A DNA stretch of 64,000 nt from Vulcanimicrobiota bacterium (GCA_027452165.1 DAIDGX010000005.1:1-64000), one strand, 5' to 3'; counted from the stretch's first letter, positions 16,945 through 25,999 are shown. A program made the numbers and translations. The notes: generated by a model not told the origin, from the sequence alone.

Positions 16945-18070
16945 TCGCAGCGACGAACGCATCGTTGCCGCGGGTAAGCGCGTGGTAGAGCGCGATCTCC
17001 GAACGCTCGCTGCAGACACGCAAGCGCCACCAGTTGAGCGCAGTTTCGTTCGCTGCATCGACGCCGAAATGCGAGGCCACTCGCGCAAGGTGCGGGCGAA
17101 CCTCATGCGTGGCATGGATCGCGAGCACGTAATCGTGATCGCTCAGGTGATTGACGAAAGCCTCGATCGGAGCGTACGCGGCAAGCGCGTATCCATCGAC
17201 GGTGCGCTTCACTAATCCGTACTCCACGGGATCGACACCCGCGATCATCGCGGCGGCGCGACACCATGTCACCACCTTCGCCTGATCGCCGAGCGAGGGC
17301 GCCGCATGTGCTGAGAGCAGCACGGTTACAAAACGCGCATCCAGGCCGCGCACGATCGCTTCGGCACCCGAGAGGCAATGATGCCCACCCGTTGCGCCGA
17401 TCGGAAGTTCGTCCAAGAACGTCCCGTCGTCGCGATATTGAAAAACGACCGTCTTCATGATGTCGTGATAAAGCGCCGCGCCGATCGCTAGATCGCGATC
17501 GACCTCCGGCCGCCCACCGAAATACTGCACGTCATACGTTCGGGCGAACTGCTCGCCCATGCGCGCGTTGAAGAGCTCATGTGCGCACAGGCCGCCGGGA
17601 TAGCTATGATGTCCGTTCGTGTCCGAACCCGGCGCGCTCCAAAACGGCTGCGCGATCCCGTGTGCTCCCACCGGCGGAAAGATTCCATCGACCGGTGCGT
17701 CGGCCGCGATGAACCCCGCGCGCGCAAGCGCGTCCCGCAACTCGGCGCGCGATTGCGCGCTCGGATAGCGTCGCATGTAGGTTGGTTCCGGATGTTCGAG
17801 CAGCGCCGTCACGTTCTCGCGCAGGGCTTGGTCGCCAATCGACGCGGCGAGCGCGCGAATGTCGGCATAGAGCCGTGCGATGAACGGCGATGATGCAGCG
17901 ATGCGTGCCGCACGCGTATTTGGAGCCGAGAGGCCGCCCGGAACCCGCAGACTCGCTACCGTTTCATGCGCATCGGCGGCTTCGGGGAGCAGAGGGAGTC
18001 CCGCAATGCTCGCCGCGCCCAGAAAAGCGGTGCGCGAGAGGAGCGCCGCACGAGTCAAACTAACGCACAT
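16925..18070 (-). CDS. Exported HD-superfamily metal-dependent hydrolase
   Basis: A 381-residue protein with a signal-like N-terminus (SLTRAALLSRTAFLGAASIAG) and an HD-type centre: HHSYPGGLCAHE, then ALYHDIMKTVVF, then GGHHCLSG, giving the His, His-Asp and additional His ligands of HD phosphohydrolases. Export of an HD protein is uncommon. The ATG at 18070 is chosen over an upstream TTG. A strong 14-bp inverted repeat lies just upstream. It overlaps the hydrolase gene tail to tail. Substrate unknown. Confidence 0.75.
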   Translation of the reverse strand: MCVSLTRAALLSRTAFLGAASIAGLPLLPEAADAHETVASLRVPGGLSAPNTRAARIAASSPFIARLYADIRALAASIGDQALRENVTALLEHPEPTYMRRYPSAQSRAELRDALARAGFIAADAPVDGIFPPVGAHGIAQPFWSAPGSDTNGHHSYPGGLCAHELFNARMGEQFARTYDVQYFGGRPEVDRDLAIGAALYHDIMKTVVFQYRDDGTFLDELPIGATGGHHCLSGAEAIVRGLDARFVTVLLSAHAAPSLGDQAKVVTWCRAAAMIAGVDPVEYGLVKRTVDGYALAAYAPIEAFVNHLSDHDYVLAIHATHEVRPHLARVASHFGVDAANETALNWWRLRVCSERSEIALYHALTRGNDAFVAAISRSSV

Positions 18071-18082
18071 GCCGCACACGTT

Positions 18083-18115
18083 CAACGCGCGCCGGATGGA
18101 CTCCGGCGCGCGTTG
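18083..18115 (-). repeat. Perfect 14-bp inverted repeat upstream of the HD gene
   Basis: CAACGCGCGCCGGA and its exact complement are separated by five bases. On the minus strand the hairpin would form 13 bases before the HD gene's start codon and 28 bases after the sortilin-like gene's stop. There is no T-tract, so it is not a classic terminator; it could stabilise the upstream mRNA end or hold back translation of the HD gene. Confidence 0.6.
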
Positions 18116-18142
18116 CTGTGTACGCGATGGGCCAGCGAGGCG

Positions 18143-21100
18143 TTACGGCGCGACGGCGTGGACGCCCGCGATCGGTTTGCCCCCCGCGTGCTGCAGTTCA
18201 TCCGACAGCACCGCGAGCCGCTTCACGAAGGCGTTGTACCGCGCGAACGCTGCCTCGTACGCGACGTCGAAGCGCGACGCGTAGTCTAGCTGCGCCGCGG
18301 TCGGAGCGAGTTGAACACCGAACCCCGCACGCGGCAACGACTCACGAAGCGATCCCGGACGCTGAATCGAGTCCTCGTCGTTGTGGTAGTCCGCAGTGAA
18401 CGACGAGAAGATCGCTTGCACGCGCGTACGCGCGTCTGCAACCTTCGCAGCCAGCGCGGCGTTGCGTGGTTTGGCTGACGCAAGCGATCGGCGCATTGCA
18501 TCGATGTTGTTCAGCACGGTGTCGATCTGCCCGTACGCGCGGTCGTATTTCTTGGCAAAGTCGTACCCCGCTTGATACTGCGCCTGCGTCCAGCTATCGC
18601 GTGGGTCTGGTTTCACCTCGAAGCGCCGTTCGAAGGTTTTGCCGTCGATCGTCATGCGCACCGCATAGGTTCCGGGAACGACTGCCGGGCCGATATGCGG
18701 GCCGCGGTAAGATTTGCGCGCCGCGCCCATCCAGAGCACCGGGCCGTCTTCGTGGAGGTCCCATACAAAGCGGTTGATGCCCGCCGCGTTTGGAATGCGC
18801 GAGACGTTCTTGCCCTTTACTTTATGGGTGCCTTTGATCGTACGGATCACCTTGCCATTCGCATCGAGAATCTGCGCCATCGGCGCGCCCTTTTGCGGCT
18901 TTGCCTGATAAAAATCGATGATCGCACCATTCGGCGGGTTCATCGCCGCAAAGTTCGCATACGTACCGTAATCCTCGTTCGAGTGATCGTGATACATGTA
19001 GGTCGTGCGCGGAGCGAAGAGCATCGCGCCCGCTTTCTGCGCGGCGGGAAGCTGTTGCAGCGATGCGATGTCGTCGAGAATCCAAGCATCGCGCCCGTGC
19101 GTGCCGATCACGAGGTCGTCGAACGTGGGTTGGATGCGAATATCGCGTACTGACACCTGCGGCAGGTTCATACGAAAATCGTGCCAGCGGTCGCCGCCGT
19201 CGTACGATATCCACAAACCATTCTCGGTACCCGCATACACGAGCTGCGGATTATGGATGTCGGGTCGAATCGTGCGCACGTACTGATCGCGCGGCAGGCC
19301 GTTCACGATCTTTTTCCAGGTCTTCCCATAGTCGTGGGTGACGAACGCGTACGGAGCATAATCCCCCATACGGTGATCGTCGGCCGAGACGTACGCGGTG
19401 CCGGCTTCGAGCGGCGATGGCGCGGTGGTCTCGATACGAGCATACCTCGGCGTGCCGGGCGGCGTCACATTGTGCCACCGCGCACCGCCGTCACGCGTCA
19501 TCTGCACCAAGCCGTCGTCGGTTCCGACCCAAATCTCGCCTTTGTCCAGTTGCGATCCTTCGATGTAGAGAATCGTATCGGAGTATTCCGCGCCTGAGAC
19601 GTCTTTGGCAAGCGGGCCACCCGAAGGTTGCTGGTGTGATTTAATATTTCGGGTGAGATCGGGGCTTATCACCGTCCAATGTTCGCCGCGATCGGTCGAT
19701 TGGAAAACAACGTCGGCACCATACCAGCCGATGTGGCCATCCCAGGGTGCAAACGCAATCGGTGAGTCCCAATTGAACCGGTACTTCGCCTTGCTCAGGT
19801 CGAACGGGCCAAGAAAGCTTCCTGGGAAGGCGTCATACGGACGCACGAAGCGGCTCTCTTCGGAACTGCGATTGAAGATCACGATAACGCCGTTCTCGAG
19901 ATCTGCCCAGATGTAGTTCGGGTCGGTCGGGTCCGGCACAGCCCACATGCCGTCGCCGCCGACCACATTCTGCCAATGGCGATTCATGATGCCGTCGGAA
20001 TCGAGCGAGTTCGACGGACCACAGAAGCCGTTGTTGTCTTGCAGCGCCGCGCAGACTTGATATGGATTTTGGTTCGAGAGTCCGACGTGGTAGATCTGTC
20101 CGATCGTAAGATTCTGCGCGAACGACCAGTGCTTGCCGCCGTCAAGGGTTAGGGCGTAACCGCCGTCCTCTCCCGTCATCATCCGCGTCGGATCGTTTGG
20201 GTCGATCCACATGGCGTGATAGTCCACGTGGACGTCCTTGGCAATCTCTTTGAAGGTCTTTCCGCCGTCCTTGCTCTGCGCGAGCATCTCCGAGACCGCG
20301 TACACGATATTGTCGTTCTTTGGATCAACGTTGATGTGCGTGAAGTAGAATGGGCGTTGATCGACGAGGGTGTTGTCGCTCATCATCTTCCAGTGCGTGC
20401 CCGCGTCGTCGGAACGCCACAGGATGCCGCCCTTGGCCTCGATGATTGCATACACGCGTTTGGGATCGCTCGGCGCAACGGCAAGACCGATGCGTCCCAT
20501 ATACCCGGTGGGCAAGCCGTTCCCGGAGAGCTTCGCCCAGGTCTTGCCGCCGTCAATCGATTTATAGAGCCCGTCATCGGGGCCGCCGCTCGTGAACGTC
20601 CACGGCTTGCGACGAAATTGCCACATGCCTGCGTACACGACATTTGGATTCTGTGGGTCCATCGCGAGATCGCTCGCGCCGCTGCTCGGACCGACGTAGA
20701 GTGACTTCGTAAACGTCTTTCCGCCATCGAACGTCACGTACACACCGCGTTTGCTCGAATCTTTGAACGGATCGCCGAACGCAGCGACGACGACATGCTG
20801 CGGATTTTTGGGGTCGATGGCGATGCGCGAGATACTCCACACGCCCGCGAGGCCGACGCGCTTCCAATGCTTGGCGCCATCGGTCGTTTTGTAGAGTCCG
20901 TCGCCATAACTTACGTTGTTGCGCGGGTTGGCTTCGCCGGTGCCGGCCCAGACGACGTCTTGATTGGTTGGATCGATAGCAACGGCGCCGATCGCCGAGA
21001 CCGGCTCTCCGTCGAATACTGGCGACCATGTCGCGGCGCCGTTGTCGGTCTTCCATACGCCGCCGCCAGCGGTCCCGATGTAGTAGAGTTTGGGGTTCTG

Positions 21101-21259
21101 CGGCGTACCCGCCACGGAGGCGACGCGTCCGCCCGCGATCGCGGGGCCGATGACCCGCCAATGAAGATGTGCATAGGGTGCCTGTGCTGCCGACGCCGCT
21201 GCGGGCGCGAGCAGCGTGGTTGCTGCGACCGCAGCAACCACGCGCGTACGTAGATTCAA
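18143..21259 (-). CDS. Secreted sortilin/VPS10-type beta-propeller protein (paralogue 2)
   Basis: A 1038-residue exported protein. After a signal peptide (VVAAVAATTLLAPAAASAA) it has many BNR/Asp-box units (for example DGGKTFTKSL, DGAKHWKRVG, DAGTHWKMM, DRGEHWTVI, DGGDRWHDF), arranged as two sortilin-like propellers, and ends in a helical segment (about 880-1030). The start is a TTG preceded by GGAGG ten bases upstream; no ATG is near. It lies 28 bp after paralogue 1 and aligns with it throughout. Bacterial members are annotated as glycosyl hydrolases, but no catalytic acid is identifiable here; ligand binding is equally likely. Confidence 0.88.
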   Translation of the reverse strand: MNLRTRVVAAVAATTLLAPAAASAAQAPYAHLHWRVIGPAIAGGRVASVAGTPQNPKLYYIGTAGGGVWKTDNGAATWSPVFDGEPVSAIGAVAIDPTNQDVVWAGTGEANPRNNVSYGDGLYKTTDGAKHWKRVGLAGVWSISRIAIDPKNPQHVVVAAFGDPFKDSSKRGVYVTFDGGKTFTKSLYVGPSSGASDLAMDPQNPNVVYAGMWQFRRKPWTFTSGGPDDGLYKSIDGGKTWAKLSGNGLPTGYMGRIGLAVAPSDPKRVYAIIEAKGGILWRSDDAGTHWKMMSDNTLVDQRPFYFTHINVDPKNDNIVYAVSEMLAQSKDGGKTFKEIAKDVHVDYHAMWIDPNDPTRMMTGEDGGYALTLDGGKHWSFAQNLTIGQIYHVGLSNQNPYQVCAALQDNNGFCGPSNSLDSDGIMNRHWQNVVGGDGMWAVPDPTDPNYIWADLENGVIVIFNRSSEESRFVRPYDAFPGSFLGPFDLSKAKYRFNWDSPIAFAPWDGHIGWYGADVVFQSTDRGEHWTVISPDLTRNIKSHQQPSGGPLAKDVSGAEYSDTILYIEGSQLDKGEIWVGTDDGLVQMTRDGGARWHNVTPPGTPRYARIETTAPSPLEAGTAYVSADDHRMGDYAPYAFVTHDYGKTWKKIVNGLPRDQYVRTIRPDIHNPQLVYAGTENGLWISYDGGDRWHDFRMNLPQVSVRDIRIQPTFDDLVIGTHGRDAWILDDIASLQQLPAAQKAGAMLFAPRTTYMYHDHSNEDYGTYANFAAMNPPNGAIIDFYQAKPQKGAPMAQILDANGKVIRTIKGTHKVKGKNVSRIPNAAGINRFVWDLHEDGPVLWMGAARKSYRGPHIGPAVVPGTYAVRMTIDGKTFERRFEVKPDPRDSWTQAQYQAGYDFAKKYDRAYGQIDTVLNNIDAMRRSLASAKPRNAALAAKVADARTRVQAIFSSFTADYHNDEDSIQRPGSLRESLPRAGFGVQLAPTAAQLDYASRFDVAYEAAFARYNAFVKRLAVLSDELQHAGGKPIAGVHAVAP

Positions 21260-21287
21260 CGTTTCTAGCCCTCCACGGCGATGACGT

Positions 21288-24200
21288 CTAGTGAATCGGT
21301 GCGATCGTAACCGGTTTTTCTCCCAAGGCTTTGAGTTCGGCATTCAATCGCGGCATCTGTTGCCCAACGAAGCCGGTGTATCGCGCACGTGCGCTACGAT
21401 ACTCGGCGCCGATGCGGCTCACGAAGCTATCCATCGCCGGCGTCACCACGCCGCCACCCATGAAGAGCACCTGCTCGAGATCCTCGCGCAGCGCGCCCGG
21501 GCGTTCGATCGAGTCTTCGTCGTTGTGGTAGTTCGCCGTGAGCAGGTTGAACACCGAATCGCGGGCGCTCGCGATCGCCGCAAGTTTGCTCTGCGCATCG
21601 GTGTTTCCGGCCTTCTTCGCGGTCATGGTTGCTGTATCGATGCTCTTCTTCACCGCATCGAGGTTATTCAGCATCTCATCGACCTGGCTGAACATCTCTT
21701 GTCCTTGCGATGCCACGGTGAAGGCATGTTCGAGTTGAGCTTGGGTCACGAGCGTACCCGGCGAGGCCTTTACCACGAAGCGCTGCAGCATCACGTGCGA
21801 TCCGAGCGTTAAACGCGCGGTATAGACACCCGGTACGACGATCGGCCCGTCGTTCGATCCTTGGTAGCGCTTGCGTGCGGCTCCCGTCCATTTTACCGGA
21901 CCGGCGATCGTCCAGTTCCAAATGAAGCGGTTGATGCCAACCTTGTTCGGCACGTAGGGAACTTGCTTTTTGCCGACCTTGTGCATGCCTTGATAGGTAC
22001 GAATTACGCGACCGTGACCGTCGAGAATCTCGAGCTTCGGTGCGATCTTCTGCTTGGCGTTCTGGTAGTAGGTTACGATCACGCCCTGCGGCGGATTGCT
22101 GGCCGCATAGTTCGTAAGGGTACCTTCGTCGTCTTCACGTTCGTTGTACTGGTATGACGTACGGATCGGGAAGAGGTACGTTCCCGCCTTGATCGCCTGC
22201 GGCAGTTCTTGCACTGCGGTCATATCGTCCATGATATAGATCGAACGCCCGTGCGTCGCGATGACGAGATCGTCGAACTGCGGCTGCATGCGAATGTCGT
22301 GAACCGAGACGGTCGGCAGATTGTCCTTGAACGGTTCCCACTTGGCGCCGCCGTTGAACGAAATCCAGAAGCCCTCTTCGGTGCCGAGATAGACGATGTT
22401 CTTATTGCGAATATCAGCACCCACCGAACGCGCCCATTCCGCTTTCGGCAAGCCATTGGTAATCAGCGTCCAGTGTTTGCCGAAATCGTGCGTGACGTAC
22501 ACATACGGTGCATTATCGCCGGTGTAGTGACCGTCGTTGATCGCGTACGCGGTTCCATCGACGAGCGGCGAGGGTGAGATCGAGGCAAAGCGGCCGTACT
22601 TCGGCGCGCCGGCCGGCGTAACGTTCTTCCAGTGTTTGCCGCCATCGAGCGTCAGTTGAATCAAACCGTCGTCGGTACCGACCCAGATCTCGCCCTTGTG
22701 CAGTTTCGACCCCTCGATGTCGAGGATCGTGTCGCTCTCTTCCGCGCCGGAGACGTCGTGCGTGACTGGGCCGCCGGAGGGCGCCTGATGCGCTTTGATA
22801 TTGCGCGTGAGGTCTGGACTGATCACCGTCCAATGCAGACCACGATCGGTCGATTGGAACACGACGTTGGCGCCGATCCAAGCCATGTGCGCGTCCCACG
22901 GCGCAAATGCGATCGGCGTCTCCCAGTTGAAGCGCACCTTCGCGAGCCGGTTGTCGAAGGCTTCCGCCGCGTCTTGCAGATAGGGCTGCACGTCCCAGCT
23001 ATCTTTGGTCACGCGATTGATGACGGTGACAGCGCCGTTTTCGGAATCGGCCCAGATAAAATTCGGATCCGCGGGATCGGGAACAGTCCATTCGCCGTCG
23101 CCGCCCGTCACCGCGATCCACGCTTTGTTTTGGATGCCCGATGGGTCTTGGGTATTATTTGGGGCGCACCAGCCGTTATTGTCTTGGAGACCGCCGCAGA
23201 CCCAGTACGGATTCTCGTTATCGAGGCCGACGCGATAGACCTGACCGATCGGCAGGTTCGCCGAGAAGAACCAGTTCTTGCCGCCGTCAACGGTCAGCGC
23301 ATAGCCGCCATCTTCGCCGGTGATGATGCGCGACGGATCGTTCGGCGCGATCCAGATGGCGTGATAATCGACATGCACTTGCGTTGCGATCGCTTTGAAT
23401 TTTTTGCCGCCGTCGGTGGATTTCGAGAGCATCTCGGAAACGCCGTACACGACATCGGGATTTTTCGGATCGACGGCGATGTGCGAGAAATAGAACGGAC
23501 GCTGATCGACGAGCGTGTTGTCGGAGACCATCGTCCACTTTGCCCCGGCATCATCGCTGCGCCACAAGATCCCTTGGCGCGATTCGATCAGGGCGTAGAC
23601 GCGATTGCCATCGCTCGGAGCGACAGCAAGGCCGATCCGGCCGATGGTGTCCGTCGGCAAGCCGTTACCGCTGAGTTTCGTCCAGGTTGCGCCGCCATCG
23701 GTCGATTTATAGAGACCGTCTTGCGGACCACCACTCCTGAACGTCCACGGACGCCGCTGAAATTGCCAGATCCCCGCGTACACGACGTTCGGATGCGTAG
23801 GATCCATGGCAAGATCCGACGCGCCGGCCTGTGGGCCGGTATAGAGCGTCTTACGCCAGGTTTTGCCGCCATCTTCGGTGACGTACACGCCACGATGGAT
23901 GGAGTCGTTGAAGAGATCGCCCAGCGCACCGACGATGACGTGATTGTGATTGGTGGGATCGACGAGGATGCGCGAGATTTGCTTCGTCGCGTCAAGCCCC
24001 ACGTTCGTCCACGTCTTGCCGCCGTCGGTCGATTTATAGACGCCGTCGCCATAGCTCACGTCGTTGCGCGGATTGGTCTCGCCCGTTCCGACCCAGATCG
24101 TCTTGTTGTCCGTCGGATCGATCGCGACCGCGCCGATCGAAGCGACCGGTTGCTTTGCAAAGATCGGCGTCCACGTCTGTCCGCCGTTCTCGGTCTTCCA

Positions 24201-24461
24201 CACGCCGCCACCGGCCGAACCGATCACGTAGAGGTTCGGATCGGTCGCCGAACCGGCCACGGCAGCGACACGGCCCCCAACCGCGGCCGGACCGATCTCG
24301 CGCCACTTCATGTTGGCGTAGGGCGGGGCCGGGGTCGGCGTCGGGGTCGGCGCGGCATTCGGTTTCGCAGCGGCCTTCGCAGCTGCGGCCGACGCCGGAA
24401 GCGTAAACGATGCAAGGCCGGCAGCGCAGAGCAGCGCCGCAGCGGCAAGACGGAATTTCAA
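21288..24461 (-). CDS. Secreted sortilin/VPS10-type beta-propeller protein (paralogue 1)
   Basis: A 1057-residue exported protein collinear with the next gene. A signal peptide is followed by an Ala/Pro/Thr linker (TPTPTPAPP), the opening block MKWREIGPAAVGGRVAAVAG, repeated Asp-box units (NGGQTWTPIF, DGGKTWTNVG, DAGAKWTMVS, DRGLHWTVIS) and a C-terminal helical part containing DSIERPGALREDLEQ. The start is TTG with GAGGAG upstream, as in its paralogue. The two genes form a tandem duplication, probably one transcript. The ligand or substrate is unknown. Confidence 0.88.
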   Translation of the reverse strand: MKFRLAAAALLCAAGLASFTLPASAAAAKAAAKPNAAPTPTPTPAPPYANMKWREIGPAAVGGRVAAVAGSATDPNLYVIGSAGGGVWKTENGGQTWTPIFAKQPVASIGAVAIDPTDNKTIWVGTGETNPRNDVSYGDGVYKSTDGGKTWTNVGLDATKQISRILVDPTNHNHVIVGALGDLFNDSIHRGVYVTEDGGKTWRKTLYTGPQAGASDLAMDPTHPNVVYAGIWQFQRRPWTFRSGGPQDGLYKSTDGGATWTKLSGNGLPTDTIGRIGLAVAPSDGNRVYALIESRQGILWRSDDAGAKWTMVSDNTLVDQRPFYFSHIAVDPKNPDVVYGVSEMLSKSTDGGKKFKAIATQVHVDYHAIWIAPNDPSRIITGEDGGYALTVDGGKNWFFSANLPIGQVYRVGLDNENPYWVCGGLQDNNGWCAPNNTQDPSGIQNKAWIAVTGGDGEWTVPDPADPNFIWADSENGAVTVINRVTKDSWDVQPYLQDAAEAFDNRLAKVRFNWETPIAFAPWDAHMAWIGANVVFQSTDRGLHWTVISPDLTRNIKAHQAPSGGPVTHDVSGAEESDTILDIEGSKLHKGEIWVGTDDGLIQLTLDGGKHWKNVTPAGAPKYGRFASISPSPLVDGTAYAINDGHYTGDNAPYVYVTHDFGKHWTLITNGLPKAEWARSVGADIRNKNIVYLGTEEGFWISFNGGAKWEPFKDNLPTVSVHDIRMQPQFDDLVIATHGRSIYIMDDMTAVQELPQAIKAGTYLFPIRTSYQYNEREDDEGTLTNYAASNPPQGVIVTYYQNAKQKIAPKLEILDGHGRVIRTYQGMHKVGKKQVPYVPNKVGINRFIWNWTIAGPVKWTGAARKRYQGSNDGPIVVPGVYTARLTLGSHVMLQRFVVKASPGTLVTQAQLEHAFTVASQGQEMFSQVDEMLNNLDAVKKSIDTATMTAKKAGNTDAQSKLAAIASARDSVFNLLTANYHNDEDSIERPGALREDLEQVLFMGGGVVTPAMDSFVSRIGAEYRSARARYTGFVGQQMPRLNAELKALGEKPVTIAPIH

Positions 24462-24502
24462 CAGACCACTCCTCGGATATAGAATGCTTGGCCCGTCGAG
24501 GT

Positions 24503-24538
24503 CCGCATCCGGCGCAGCAAAGTCCTGCGCCGGTGCGG
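24503..24538 (-). terminator. GC-rich hairpin between the PYP-like and sortilin-like genes
   Basis: CCGCATCCGGCGCAG pairs with CTGCGCCGGTGCGG (one bulge) around a seven-base loop, between the stop of the PYP-like gene and the start of sortilin paralogue 1. On the minus strand only a mixed, not T-rich, tract follows, so it is a weak or attenuating terminator at best. Confidence 0.45.
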
Positions 24539-24558
24539 TCAAAGATTTCTCAAGGGCG

Positions 24559-24939
24559 CTAACCGCCCAGGCGCGTCACCAACACGTCGATCTCGTTGCG
24601 TCCGGCTTTGCGAATGAACGTGATGTGCACGCGCTGCGGCCCCCACGAGAACTTGAAGACGTAGTCGAAATTCACCACGCCGAAATTCTTCTGGGTCAAT
24701 TCCGTGAAGCGCCCTTGGAAGTCGGGGTTGGCCGTGCACGGCGCGACCTCTTTAAAGAAGTCCTTGCCAAGTTGCGAGCGCTGATCGAGACGGGCCATCT
24801 CCGCCTCCATCTTGTTGTAGCGGCGAATCTTGCCGTCTAAATCCAAGGTGATGACCCCGACCGGCAGTTGGTCGAGTTCGGCCTCGCCCATCGCTTCGAT
24901 TCGTTCTTCGATGTTTCCGAGGCTGGCGTGATCGCTCAT
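24559..24939 (-). CDS. Photoactive yellow protein (PYP)-like PAS protein
   Basis: A 126-residue protein aligning end to end with PYP of Halorhodospira. The chromophore cysteine lies in FFKEVAPCT (Cys68, PYP Cys69), and Tyr41 and Glu45 (YNKME) match Tyr42 and Glu46, which hydrogen-bond p-coumaric acid. Thr50 and Arg52 of PYP are replaced by Ala and Leu. PYPs are soluble blue-light sensors; the chromophore needs tyrosine ammonia-lyase and a CoA ligase, neither seen here. It is 57 bp downstream of the FluC gene. A light-insensitive PAS role cannot be excluded, but retention of all three key residues argues for chromophore binding. Confidence 0.85.
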   Translation of the reverse strand: MSDHASLGNIEERIEAMGEAELDQLPVGVITLDLDGKIRRYNKMEAEMARLDQRSQLGKDFFKEVAPCTANPDFQGRFTELTQKNFGVVNFDYVFKFSWGPQRVHITFIRKAGRNEIDVLVTRLGG

Positions 24940-24996
24940 GGTTCCTCCCTAAACACGTCCGGGTTGTACGAGTGGTACGAACACCACCCCGCGTGA

Positions 24997-25401
24997 TTAG
25001 GGTTGCAGCGCGCGGACGGCGATGACCCCGAGAAATGCGCCGAGGAAGCCGAAGACCACGCTGCCGGTGCCGTAGAGGAGCGCGAGCGGCATCGCCCCGT
25101 CGGCGACCAGGGTCACCATATCGAGCGAAAAGGTCGAGAACGTCGTAAACCCACCGAGCACGCCCGTCATCAGAAAGATGCGCGTTAGTTGCGACATGCC
25201 GATTGCGCGCGTCTGCGAGAGCTCAAAGACCGCGCCGATGATCAAGCTTCCGGTCACGTTGATGAGCAGCGTTGCGCCCCACGAATACCCGGCTCCGGCG
25301 CGCTGGGTCACGAGCAGCGTGACCAGGTAGCGCACGATCGACCCAATCCCGCCGCCGAGCAGAATCGCACCGAGGGTTCGCCAGTCCAGAGCGGTACTCA
25401 C
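24997..25401 (-). CDS. crcB: Fluoride ion channel FluC (CrcB)
   Basis: A 134-residue four-helix protein exporting cytoplasmic fluoride as a dual-topology homodimer. Signatures include GGGIGSIVRY, the helix-2 Asn in LINVTGSL and the phenylalanine-box motif GGFTTFSTFS in helix 3. Its GTG start overlaps the DUF190 stop (GTGA), so the two are translated together. A single gene of full length implies a homodimer rather than a paired heterodimer. Confidence 0.94.
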   Translation of the reverse strand: MSTALDWRTLGAILLGGGIGSIVRYLVTLLVTQRAGAGYSWGATLLINVTGSLIIGAVFELSQTRAIGMSQLTRIFLMTGVLGGFTTFSTFSLDMVTLVADGAMPLALLYGTGSVVFGFLGAFLGVIAVRALQP

Positions 25402-25742
25402 GCGCGAGGCGAGCCATGCAGGTAGCGGATCACCTCGACCGTTTCGAGCGTGATCAGGCCATCGGTCACAACCTCGTCGAGCGCCGGAATAAAGGCGCGA
25501 ATCTTCTCCTCGGTATCGACGATCTCGATCAAAACCGGCAGGTCGGTCGAGAGGTCGAAGACCCGCGCCGCATGCACGACCGAACGTCCGCCGAAGCCCT
25601 CGATGCCCTTGAAGACCGTCGCTCCGCTCAAACCGGCCGCCCGTGCCCGCTCCACGATCGCCGTGTAGAGCGGCTGAGCGCCGACGCGGTCACTCTCGCC
25701 GACGAAGATGCGCAACAGTTTCCCGGTGCCCTCGAGCTTCAC
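25398..25742 (-). CDS. DUF190-family protein
   Basis: A 114-residue protein with the DUF190 pattern: KLLRIFVGESDR, LYTAIVERARAAGLSGATVFKGIEGFG near the middle, then LSTDLPVLIEIVDTEEKI and GLITLETVEVIRY. The fold resembles PII-like or ferredoxin-like trimeric proteins, and genes of this family commonly sit next to crcB, hinting at regulation of fluoride efflux. The GTG start overlaps the upstream small gene's stop (GTGA), and its own stop overlaps crcB. Confidence 0.88.
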   Translation of the reverse strand: MKLEGTGKLLRIFVGESDRVGAQPLYTAIVERARAAGLSGATVFKGIEGFGGRSVVHAARVFDLSTDLPVLIEIVDTEEKIRAFIPALDEVVTDGLITLETVEVIRYLHGSPRA

Positions 25743-25906
25743 TGCTGGTGCGCCGCGCGATTCATGGCTTCGTAGCGCGGAACGTTCACGTGCTCGGCGT
25801 ACCACTGCGAGACGGCGATCCCGGCGATCAGCACGACGAAGAAGGCGATCATGCCGACCCCCCAGGCTCGGCGGGCGCGGGGCGACATCGTGGCAAAGCG
25901 GCTCAT
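25739..25906 (-). CDS. Small single-pass membrane protein upstream of DUF190-crcB
   Basis: A 55-residue protein: a basic cytoplasmic N-terminus (MSRFATMSPRARRAWG), one transmembrane segment (GMIAFFVVLIAGIAVS) and a 20-residue tail with NVPRYEAMN. A G-rich ribosome site precedes the ATG, and its TGA overlaps the DUF190 GTG, which is strong evidence that it is real and co-translated. No family recognised. It may be an accessory subunit or regulator of the fluoride channel. Confidence 0.75.
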   Translation of the reverse strand: MSRFATMSPRARRAWGVGMIAFFVVLIAGIAVSQWYAEHVNVPRYEAMNRAAHQQ

Positions 25907-25999
25907 GGTGCCCCCTTTCGCGTGGCCGGCGCACGGTTCCGGCCCCGGAAGGATGCGCCTGCCGGGAAAGCCCGGCCGGCGCTGGAACTGCCACCCCCC

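Noticed and set aside
22632-24482. 616-codon open frame antisense to sortilin paralogue 1
   Set aside because: It lies wholly within a well-supported gene, is Arg/Asp/Val-rich as expected of a GC-rich shadow frame, and shows no domain or ribosome site.
24559-24939. Generic PAS-domain protein
   Set aside because: The end-to-end match to PYP with chromophore Cys, Tyr and Glu retained makes a PYP-type protein the better call.
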